NCBI GenBank assembly: GCA_943788165.1
Contig: CALSPF010000002.1
Coordinates: 310,001-374,000 of the forward strand
Direction of reading: 5' to 3'
Origin: an uncultured Flavobacteriaceae bacterium
GTDB taxonomy: Bacteria; Bacteroidota; Bacteroidia; Flavobacteriales; Flavobacteriaceae
DNA length: 64,000 nucleotides
Part shown: positions 56,403 through 64,000 of the stretch, one piece after another
Numbering within the stretch: the first letter of the stretch is position 1
How the letters are laid out: each line of letters opens with the position of its first letter
Position numbers and translations under genes: made by a program
Notes under the pieces: model-generated
What the model saw: the letters and a program-made list of their open reading frames with translations, nothing else
What the model was told of the DNA's origin: nothing
Database searches by the model: none

Positions 56403-56936
56403 ATGATTAGAATGATTGCTTTAAAAAAAGATCACATGGAATTGCTTCTCAAGTGGAGAAAACAAGCCAGAGTCAAAGATGCAATGCTAACTGAGGTAAA
56501 TCATTCGCTTGAAAAACAATTTGAGTGGTACAATTCAATTCGTAATGATCCATCTAAAAAATATTGGCTAATTACCTTTGAAGAAAAACCTATTGGGGTA
56601 ATTAACTTAAGTGAAATAGATCAAGTAAATAATAAATGCTCGGCAGGCTTTTTAATAGGAGAAGAATCCTTTTCCTCCCTTGGAGCGATTGTTTTACCTG
56701 CTTTATACAATTATATTTTTAAGAAAAGAGGGTTTCTTAAAGTCTATGGATCTGTGGTTTCAAGCAATAAAACGATTTTAAAAATTCATGAAATACATGG
56801 GTATAGACAAATAGGGTATTATGAAAAGCACATTTTGAAAAACAATGAATATATTGATATTATTCTTGTGGAATTAATGGCTGAAAACTGGTTAAGTAAA
56901 AAGAAATTTGCTTCATATGAAGCAGAATGGGATTAA
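56403..56936 (+). CDS. GNAT acetyl/acyltransferase, PseH-like candidate
   Basis: KDHMELLLKWRKQARVKDAMLTEVNHSLEKQFEWYNSIRNDPSKKYWLITFEEKPIGVINLSEID resembles PseH-type GNATs. Confidence 0.8.
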   Translation: MIRMIALKKDHMELLLKWRKQARVKDAMLTEVNHSLEKQFEWYNSIRNDPSKKYWLITFEEKPIGVINLSEIDQVNNKCSAGFLIGEESFSSLGAIVLPALYNYIFKKRGFLKVYGSVVSSNKTILKIHEIHGYRQIGYYEKHILKNNEYIDIILVELMAENWLSKKKFASYEAEWD

Positions 56937-56952
56937 TTTTAAAAATATAAAA

Positions 56953-57246
56953 ATGAATAACAACGAAGCATACGAACTTATTGATGGTGTAGTGAAAAAT
57001 TTAGTAGCCTCTGATGCTATTAATACAATAGATGGATTTGACGAACAAACAATTGTTCTGGGAAATGGATCCGTTTTAGATTCAATTAGTTTTATTACGT
57101 TCATAACAGATATTGAGGATAAACTCCAAGAAGTGACGGGTAAAGAGCTTTATTTAGTATTAAATGAAATAAATAATTTTAACGTAGACAATCCAAACTT
57201 AACAGTTGGAGGATTAGCAACTTATTTAGCTACATTGAGTAAATAA
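56953..57246 (+). CDS. Acyl-carrier-protein-like protein #2
   Basis: 97 aa from ATG 56953; IVLGNGSVLDSISFITFITDIEDKLQEVTGKEL: DSI motif and ACP helix II pattern. Confidence 0.75.
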   Translation: MNNNEAYELIDGVVKNLVASDAINTIDGFDEQTIVLGNGSVLDSISFITFITDIEDKLQEVTGKELYLVLNEINNFNVDNPNLTVGGLATYLATLSK

Positions 57247-57257
57247 TTAAATTTCGA

Positions 57258-57959
57258 ATGGTAATATTAATTACAGGAACAAGTAAAGGATTAGGGAGGT
57301 ATTTAGCAGAATACTACTTGAAAAAAACGCACACCGTTATTGGTTGCAGTTTGTCAGCAAATGTCATTATGCACCCCTCTTATCATCACACTCAATTAGA
57401 TTTGAGCAATGAATCCAATGTGCGTTCTTGGGTCAATTCTGTTCGTAAAAAATTTCAGACTATAGATGTACTAATTTGTAACGCAGCAATTGTTAGTTCC
57501 GCTTTATTTTTAACCTTAACTCCAGGAAATTTAATGGAATCATTTTTAAAGACGAATGTTGCTGGAGTCTTTTATATTTTACGTGAAGTATCTAAACAAA
57601 TGATCAAGCAAAAAAGGGGAAGAATAATTGCAATATCTTCGATTACGACTGCAACACATCAAGAAGGAACATCTGTTTATTCAGCGACTAAATGTGCAGT
57701 CAATGAATTGATTAAAATACTTGCTAAAGAAGTTTCCTCCAGTAATATAACATGTAATGTTATTGCCCCGGGGATGATGAAAACAAATGCAAGCGAAGAA
57801 TTGGCTAAGAAACTTGAGTGGGAAAAAGAAATGTTACAAAAACAAACTATTCAAAGGGTTATTCTAAAAGAAGAAGTAGCCCATGTGTCAGATTTTTTAA
57901 TTTCTCCTAGAAGTTCAAGTATAACTGGGCAAGTCATTTATCTAGGATTATCAAATTAA
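57258..57959 (+). CDS. SDR-family oxidoreductase (FabG-like)
   Basis: VILITGTSKGLGRYLAEYYL, LICNAAIVSS, AISSITTATHQEGTSVYSATKCAVNEL. Confidence 0.9.
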   Translation: MVILITGTSKGLGRYLAEYYLKKTHTVIGCSLSANVIMHPSYHHTQLDLSNESNVRSWVNSVRKKFQTIDVLICNAAIVSSALFLTLTPGNLMESFLKTNVAGVFYILREVSKQMIKQKRGRIIAISSITTATHQEGTSVYSATKCAVNELIKILAKEVSSSNITCNVIAPGMMKTNASEELAKKLEWEKEMLQKQTIQRVILKEEVAHVSDFLISPRSSSITGQVIYLGLSN

Positions 57960-57966
57960 TTGTTTC

Positions 57967-58620
57967 ATGCAAAGAAGAGAAGTTTACATAAACGAAGATT
58001 TCAAAATTATCACCCTCATTACAGGAACGTTAAAGCAAAACTGTTTTATAATTAAACATTTAAATTCCTCTGAGATTATTTTAATTGATCCGGGTGATGA
58101 TGAGGACAGTATTCTTAAAATAATAAAAGAAGAAGGAAATCTTTTAAAACATGTATATCTTACCCATGCCCATTATGATCACGTGGGAGCCGTAAAAAAA
58201 ATTGTTGATCATTATAACATTCCCTATTATATTCATTCTGCTGATTTGAAGTTATTAAAAAGAGCTTCGCTTTATTCAATTAGCATGGAGAATAGAGACA
58301 TCCCTTTTTCAGACAACTATCAATTTTATGATACAGAAATGATTTTATGGGTTGATAAGAGAATTGAGATTATTCCTGTACCTGGTCACACACCTGGAAG
58401 TGTTGCAATTAAGATTGACGATTTAATTTTTTCTGGAGATTTAATTTTGATGAACTCAGATGACATAACTAAATTGCCTGGACATAACGTTGATCAGAGT
58501 AAAAAATCAATTGAATTTTTAGTTCAAAATGTCCAAGAAGATTCAATTTTTTTTTTGGGCCATGGGAAAAACGCTAAATTTTCTGTTATCACGAACCACT
58601 TAAGCAAACTAAATAAATAA
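57967..58620 (+). CDS. Metallo-beta-lactamase-fold hydrolase (glyoxalase II-like)
   Basis: THAHYDHVGAVKKI, VPGHTPGSVAIKIDDLIFSGD, FLGHG. Confidence 0.9.
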   Translation: MQRREVYINEDFKIITLITGTLKQNCFIIKHLNSSEIILIDPGDDEDSILKIIKEEGNLLKHVYLTHAHYDHVGAVKKIVDHYNIPYYIHSADLKLLKRASLYSISMENRDIPFSDNYQFYDTEMILWVDKRIEIIPVPGHTPGSVAIKIDDLIFSGDLILMNSDDITKLPGHNVDQSKKSIEFLVQNVQEDSIFFLGHGKNAKFSVITNHLSKLNK

Positions 58621-58621
58621 G

Positions 58622-59617
58622 ATGGAATTAGATTACGGGATTGGAATATTAGGGGTGGGTAAATATTTGCCGAAAGATGAGAAAACAAATGCTCAGCTGG
58701 AAAAATCTACTAAAATTCCAGCATCAGAAATAGAACAAAAAACAGGAATAATAACGAGGAGGATAGCTGCTGAAAATGAGGTTGCTTCCCAGATGTCTGC
58801 TACGGCGGCTAGGTTGGCAATTAAATCTGCCGGAATAGACTCCTCTCAAATTGGTTTAATTGTCACATGCACATTTACAGGTGATTATGTATATCCAGCG
58901 GTATCATGTAAGATACAAGAACTGATTGGTGCAAAAAATGCAGGAGCATTTGATATAATGGCAAATTGTACTGGCTTTCAAGTTGGTTTGGGAGTTGTTT
59001 CTGATAAAATGAAATTAGATTCTTCGATTAAATATTCATTATTAATTGGGAGTGCATTGCAGTCTCCTTTTATTGATTGGACGGATGGAGGTTCTTCCAT
59101 CTATTTTGGAGATGGAGTTGGGGCTGTCGTTCTAGGTCAGGTTGAAAAAGGATATGGTATTATATCAAATGAAATAAAGAGTAATGGTAGAGTTTTTGAT
59201 TCTGTTCGCCTCAGGGGTGGTGGATCAAGCTTTCCTTTAAGAGAAAAGAATATAAATCAAAACCTTCAGTATTATGAGTTAGACGGTTTAGAGGTATGGA
59301 AGCAAGTAATTCAGCACCAACCCAAGGTTATGAAAGACTCTTTGTCAAAAATAAATAAAACCTTAGATGATGTTGATTTTTTCATTTTTCACCAAGCAAA
59401 TCTTCGGCTAATTGAGTTTTTAATGAAGCGTATGAAGAAACCAATGTCTATGACATATACCAATATGGAAAAATATGGGAACACAGCAGACGCATCACAG
59501 GCAATTGCCTTGGCAGAAGCCTACGAACTTGGAAAGTTCAAGAAAAACGATTTGATATTAGTCACTGGTGTTGGAGCTGGTTTTATCTTTGGATCTACAA
59601 TAATAAAGTGGCATTAA
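58622..59617 (+). CDS. 3-oxoacyl-ACP synthase III (KASIII/FabH-like)
   Basis: Apparent Cys-His-Asn triad: MANCTGFQVGLG, FFIFHQANLRLIEF, KYGNTADASQAIAL. Confidence 0.93.
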   Translation: MELDYGIGILGVGKYLPKDEKTNAQLEKSTKIPASEIEQKTGIITRRIAAENEVASQMSATAARLAIKSAGIDSSQIGLIVTCTFTGDYVYPAVSCKIQELIGAKNAGAFDIMANCTGFQVGLGVVSDKMKLDSSIKYSLLIGSALQSPFIDWTDGGSSIYFGDGVGAVVLGQVEKGYGIISNEIKSNGRVFDSVRLRGGGSSFPLREKNINQNLQYYELDGLEVWKQVIQHQPKVMKDSLSKINKTLDDVDFFIFHQANLRLIEFLMKRMKKPMSMTYTNMEKYGNTADASQAIALAEAYELGKFKKNDLILVTGVGAGFIFGSTIIKWH

Positions 59618-59627
59618 ATAATACAAG

Positions 59628-60803
59628 ATGGAATTTGAAGACATTAAAGTAGGTAAGATTGAGCGATTTTCACATCAAATCACTAAAGGGGAGGTAGATA
59701 GATTTGCTGAGCTAACAGGCGACTTTAACCCTATTCATGTAGACACTGAATACGCATTAAAAACAAATTTTGGAAAAAGAGTTGTTCATGGAATGCTCAC
59801 TTCTTCTTTTATTTCTACAATGATTGGAATGCGTATACCTGGTAAAGGGTCACTCTGGTTGTCGCAGACATTAAACTTTATTAATCCAACATTTATTGGC
59901 GATACAATTGAGGTTAGTGCAGAAGTCATAAATGTATTTAAATCAACAAGGACTTTTAAACTTAAAATAGCAATAACGAATCAAGACAATAAGCAGCTGG
60001 TTCATGGAGAAGCTGTGGTTAAAATGTTAGAATTAAAAAAAACAAAAAAAAAACAGATGACAAATAATATCGTTTTAATTACAGGAGGTAATAGAGGAAT
60101 TGGAGCAGCTACAGCAAAACAATTGGTGAAGGAAGGTTATTTTGTCATTATAAATTACAAAAGTCAATCTGAATATGCAGACCAACTAGTAAAGGAATTA
60201 AATAAAGAAAACGTAAATTCTGTTGCTGTTCAAGCTGATATTTCACGTTTTCATGAAGTCAATGAGCTTTTTAATCATGTGGAAGAAACACATGGAAAAA
60301 TACTCAAAGTAGTCCATTGTGCCTCCCCACTGCCAGTTCCAACCCCTTTTTTAGAAACAGAATGGGAAGATTTTGAACTGCATCATAACACACAAGTACA
60401 TGGAGCATATAACTTATCAAAAAGAGCTCTTCCAAATATGATTCAAGAAAAACAAGGATCAATTGTTAATTTGGGTACAATATTTACAGACGGTACTCCT
60501 CCAGCGCAACAATCTCCTTACATTTCTTCAAAGGCTTCATTAACTTCATTAACCAAAACATTAGCCGTAGAATATGGTTCTAAAGGGATACGTTTTAATG
60601 TGGTCAATCCAGGAATGACGCATACTCAAATGTTGTCTGGAATTCCAGATAAAGTAAAACTAGTCACAAAAATGAATACACCATTAAAAAGTTTAGCAGA
60701 ACCTGAAGATATAGCGAATACCATAGCGTTTTTAATAAGCGATAAAGCGGGGCATATTACAGGAGAAACTATTCGAGTTTGTGGAGGAATATTTATGAGC
60801 TAA
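59628..60803 (+). CDS. Fused MaoC-like (R)-hydratase + SDR/FabG-like reductase
   Basis: N-terminus FAELTGDFNPIHVDTEYALKTNFGKRVVHGML (MaoC hot-dog); after KKTKKKQM linker, NNIVLITGGNRGIGAATAKQL...SPYISSKASLTSLTKTL (SDR). Confidence 0.88.
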   Translation: MEFEDIKVGKIERFSHQITKGEVDRFAELTGDFNPIHVDTEYALKTNFGKRVVHGMLTSSFISTMIGMRIPGKGSLWLSQTLNFINPTFIGDTIEVSAEVINVFKSTRTFKLKIAITNQDNKQLVHGEAVVKMLELKKTKKKQMTNNIVLITGGNRGIGAATAKQLVKEGYFVIINYKSQSEYADQLVKELNKENVNSVAVQADISRFHEVNELFNHVEETHGKILKVVHCASPLPVPTPFLETEWEDFELHHNTQVHGAYNLSKRALPNMIQEKQGSIVNLGTIFTDGTPPAQQSPYISSKASLTSLTKTLAVEYGSKGIRFNVVNPGMTHTQMLSGIPDKVKLVTKMNTPLKSLAEPEDIANTIAFLISDKAGHITGETIRVCGGIFMS

Positions 60804-60830
60804 ATAGAGTTAGCATTTGAAAATATAAAA

Positions 60831-61865
60831 ATGAAAAAATTATCAACATTTCTGGAAAACAGCGTTTTCATAATTGCTGAGCTTTCAGCGAATCATGCTG
60901 GCAAAAAAGAAGTAGCCATTGAGACCATTAAGGCGGCTAAACGAGCTGGAGCAAACGCAATAAAACTGCAAACATATACAGCTGATACCATGACTCTAAA
61001 ATCTGACGCAAAAGATTTTTTAATTGATCATGAAACAGTTTGGGATGGTCGTTACCTTCATGATTTATATAAAGAGGCTTCAACACCATGGGAGTGGCAC
61101 AAAGAATTATTTAATATTGCCAATGAAGAAGGTTTAATTTGTTTCTCGTCTCCTTTCGATTTTACAGCAGTTGATTTTTTAGAATCGTTAGACAATCCAA
61201 TTTATAAGATTGCTTCTTTAGAGATTACGGATATTCCACTAATAGAGTATATCGCTCAAAAAGAGAAACCCATGATTATTTCAACAGGAATAGCTACTCT
61301 TGAGGATATTGAACTTGCACTTGATGCCTGTAAACGTATGGGTAATAATCAAGTCTCATTACTTAAATGTACATCAAGTTATCCAGCTCCTATGGAGGAA
61401 GCCAACTTGAGTATGATAGCCGATCTAGCAAATCGATTCAAGGTATTTTCAGGACTTTCTGACCATACGCTTGGAATTACTGCCCCGGTAATAGCCGTAA
61501 CTCAAGGAGCAAAAATTATTGAAAAACATTTTATATTGGACAGATCTATAGGTGGACCTGATGCTAGCTTTTCATTAAACGAACAAGAATTCACACAAAT
61601 GGTTGCTGCAGTTAGAGAAGCAGAAGTTGCTTTGGGTAAAGTCGATTATAATTTAACGAGCAAACAACGTCTAGGGCGAAACTTTTCAAGATCTTTATAT
61701 ATTGTAAAAGATGTAAAAAAAGGAGATGTGGTAACCTCCAAAAATGTGCGATCTATTCGACCAGGTTTTGGTATGCACCCTAAACATTTACCTATTATCA
61801 TAGGGAAAACCTTCGTTAAAGATTTCACCTCAGGGACACGAATGGAACAAACACTAATACAATAA
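60831..61865 (+). CDS. pseI: Pseudaminic acid synthase (NeuB family)
   Basis: VFIIAELSANHAGKKEVAIETIKAAKRAGANAIKLQTYTADTMTL, YKIASLEITDIPLIEYIA, LSDHTLGITAPVIAVTQGAKIIEKHFILDRSIGGPDASFSL; SAF-like C-terminus. Confidence 0.95.
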   Translation: MKKLSTFLENSVFIIAELSANHAGKKEVAIETIKAAKRAGANAIKLQTYTADTMTLKSDAKDFLIDHETVWDGRYLHDLYKEASTPWEWHKELFNIANEEGLICFSSPFDFTAVDFLESLDNPIYKIASLEITDIPLIEYIAQKEKPMIISTGIATLEDIELALDACKRMGNNQVSLLKCTSSYPAPMEEANLSMIADLANRFKVFSGLSDHTLGITAPVIAVTQGAKIIEKHFILDRSIGGPDASFSLNEQEFTQMVAAVREAEVALGKVDYNLTSKQRLGRNFSRSLYIVKDVKKGDVVTSKNVRSIRPGFGMHPKHLPIIIGKTFVKDFTSGTRMEQTLIQ

Positions 61866-63308
61866 ATGCTTAATATAAAACAGCAACTTAACACTTTTTT
61901 ACTCTATTTACTTCCTTTTTTAATGCGAAGTGTCCTACCCATATTAACACTCCCTGTATTTACTCGCTTTTTAACGCCAAATGATTATGGTGTTTTGGCA
62001 CTTGTAACCATTTATGTAACACTCATTGTTGGTCTTTCTAATTTGGGTATGATAGTCATTTTTGAAAGGAACTATTTTGAGGAAAAAACAATTATTGAAA
62101 GGATTCAATTAATGTGGAGTCTAATCTCCATAGTCTCCATACTGCTGCTTGCATTCACTATTTTCTCACTAATATTTGAAGATACTATCATTGAATTTCT
62201 TTTTAATAGAAACCTCCCTTCCAGGCTATTGCTTTTTACTTTTCTTCATTTAGGAGTAAAAAGTTTATTGCAATATTTTTATATGTTTTATAGGAATTCA
62301 GAAACGCCAAAAAAATTCACCACGCTAGCTATCATCGAATCCATACTGAGTACAAGTATATCATTAATATTGGTTGTTTTTTATGAGCAGGGAATAGTTG
62401 GTTTTATAAAAGGACAATCGATCGGTGTATGTTTAGTTTTTGCATATCTCCTAATTGTTGCTTTTTTCAAACGTGAATTTTCTTTTAATTTTTTTAAGAT
62501 TAAAAGCACAATTAAATTGAGCGCACCGTTAACGCCTCGAATTTTGTTTGGAGTAATTAACAGTCAGTTTGATCGATATATGTTAGGTGGTTTAAACACT
62601 GTAAATGGTGTTGGAATATATGATATTGGTCAAAAAATAGCGAACTTAGGATTTGTTTTTATGACTACATTACAACAGATTTTTGCACCTAGATTGTATG
62701 CTGTTTATTTTGAAGACAAGGAGAATTTCAGAATTGAATCTGGAAAGTTACTTGCTCCTTTTTATTTTTTAAGCACTTTTTTTTGTTTTCTGTTAGGCTT
62801 GTTTTCAGAAGAAGCTATTTATTTGTTAACCACTCCTGAATTTAATGATTCTACACCGATCGTATTGATATTGACAATGCTTTACGCATCTTATTTTTTC
62901 GGAAAACAGCCTCAATTGTTGTTAGTTAAAAAAACAGCTTTAATCTCATTCTTATCCATCTTTACGGTTGGTTTGAATGTGCTATTGAATATACCACTGA
63001 TTCATTTTTATGGAATCTATGGTGCTGCTTGGGGCACCTTTGTTTCAGGTATTATATCAGCTGGAATTGCCTTCTTTTTTGCACAAAAACATTTGCCAAT
63101 CCAGTATAAAAAAGAAACAATTACGTTTCATTTAATTTTTTTAGTGGGGATGTTCACGCTAATTGTTATGTGGTTTCTTAAGATTCAGTATTCCATTAGA
63201 CTTGTCTCAAAAGCTCTTATCTTGGTTTCTTTTTTGGTTACTGGTAACTTATATGGCTATATGACCCTACATTATTTTAGGGCTATCATTAATTCATCTA
63301 AAAATTAA
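61866..63308 (+). CDS. Wzx-like oligosaccharide flippase (MATE/MOP superfamily)
   Basis: 480 aa polytopic; LPILTLPVFTRFLTPNDYGVLALVTIYV, LSAPLTPRILFGVINSQFDRYMLG. Confidence 0.9.
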   Translation: MLNIKQQLNTFLLYLLPFLMRSVLPILTLPVFTRFLTPNDYGVLALVTIYVTLIVGLSNLGMIVIFERNYFEEKTIIERIQLMWSLISIVSILLLAFTIFSLIFEDTIIEFLFNRNLPSRLLLFTFLHLGVKSLLQYFYMFYRNSETPKKFTTLAIIESILSTSISLILVVFYEQGIVGFIKGQSIGVCLVFAYLLIVAFFKREFSFNFFKIKSTIKLSAPLTPRILFGVINSQFDRYMLGGLNTVNGVGIYDIGQKIANLGFVFMTTLQQIFAPRLYAVYFEDKENFRIESGKLLAPFYFLSTFFCFLLGLFSEEAIYLLTTPEFNDSTPIVLILTMLYASYFFGKQPQLLLVKKTALISFLSIFTVGLNVLLNIPLIHFYGIYGAAWGTFVSGIISAGIAFFFAQKHLPIQYKKETITFHLIFLVGMFTLIVMWFLKIQYSIRLVSKALILVSFLVTGNLYGYMTLHYFRAIINSSKN

Positions 63309-63309
63309 A

Positions 63310-64000
63310 ATGTATAGTTGGTTATTAAATAGAATTAAATTACATAAAAGGGCTCAGATTAGATCATATATGCGTGGTTATAATTTTTTGAGCAAAAATG
63401 ATAATCTTGAATTTATTGCGCGAGTCAAAAACAGTATGGCTAATAGTCCTATTTCAAAGACTGATCTTAATGCACTTTTTTCTAATCCTGAATCTATTTG
63501 TCTACATCAGTTTTTAGTGTACCGTTTGCTAAATACTGAATTTAACAAAGCTCTTCAATCTGCATTAGTTCACCCCAAAAAAGAAATTTTTTATCCTTTG
63601 CCCCACAACTGGAGGCTTATTTTATCAGAAGAAGGAATTAAATCAAATACTACCTACAATTCTTTTTTATGGCATCTATTTCAGTTTAAATGGTATTTGT
63701 TTGGGGTAGCTACACTTTTAATTGAATGCTGGCGAATGATTAAACCACTTCGCTTACCTAAAGGGGATTATGTTTATTTTGAGAATCTAACAAAAAACAA
63801 CCTCCCTCCAAAAAAGGGTTGGTCTTCACAAAACAATATAATTGAATGGTTTCTTGCAAGACCCGAGGCAAAAAAAATTATTTCTATTCGTCATAGTGCA
63901 AAGGGGGTGTCTTCATTTGTGTTTAAAAATAAAAATATCGATTGTGTAGCTACTGCTCTCCCCCCAGTAAGTGGTTTCATTTCGAGTATTAAATTTGTTT
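63310..64000 (+). CDS. Hypothetical protein, possibly glycan-related, truncated by window end
   Basis: Open frame from ATG 63310 (MYSWLLNRIKLHKRAQIRSYMRGYNFLSKNDNLEF...) to the window end; follows wzx within 2 nt. Not in the ORF track. Confidence 0.7.
   Translation, partial: MYSWLLNRIKLHKRAQIRSYMRGYNFLSKNDNLEFIARVKNSMANSPISKTDLNALFSNPESICLHQFLVYRLLNTEFNKALQSALVHPKKEIFYPLPHNWRLILSEEGIKSNTTYNSFLWHLFQFKWYLFGVATLLIECWRMIKPLRLPKGDYVYFENLTKNNLPPKKGWSSQNNIIEWFLARPEAKKIISIRHSAKGVSSFVFKNKNIDCVATALPPVSGFISSIKFV

Noticed and set aside
1-64000. tRNA, rRNA, CRISPR arrays, transposases, integrases or phage genes
   Set aside because: None recognised on reading the ORF translations and intergenic regions; a tRNAscan/ISfinder search was not possible.

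Overview
The window looks like a Bacteroidota (Flavobacteriia-type) chromosome segment, judged from SusC/SusD pairs, TAnnTTTG promoters and SPII lipoproteins. It has four parts. (1) About 1-11.8 kb is housekeeping and metabolic: M20/AbgB-like and M24 peptidases, GH65 phosphorylase plus beta-phosphoglucomutase, and an AGCS symporter. It includes two clear pseudogenes, an M13 peptidase and a sodium:solute symporter. (2) About 11.8-32.1 kb is a minus-strand beta-glucan (laminarin-type) polysaccharide utilisation locus: SusC, SusD, a surface glycan-binding-type lipoprotein with a tandem duplicated domain, two GH16, GH17, GH30, a clan-A TIM-barrel glycosidase, a GPH/MFS symporter, a giant cytosolic GH149-like candidate phosphorylase and a propeller/Y_Y_Y/LuxR-type regulator. 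(3) About 32.2-37.3 kb holds small genes, a graveyard of gene remnants and a large Ala-rich coiled-coil lipoprotein that has a decayed paralogue on the opposite strand. (4) About 37.3-64 kb is a surface-glycan locus with a full pseudaminic-acid pathway (PseB, PseC fused to an RmlD-like domain, PseF, PseG, PseI, candidate PseH GNATs). Embedded in it is a carrier-protein/mini-FAS-PKS-like module: FkbH, two ACP-like proteins, acyl-adenylating ligase, KASIII, MaoC-SDR fusion, further SDRs, a metallo-beta-lactamase-fold hydrolase and a methyltransferase. This module is the best candidate for an undescribed system, plausibly making an unusual acyl group for a nonulosonic acid. All family calls come from reading the translations. 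No database search was run.
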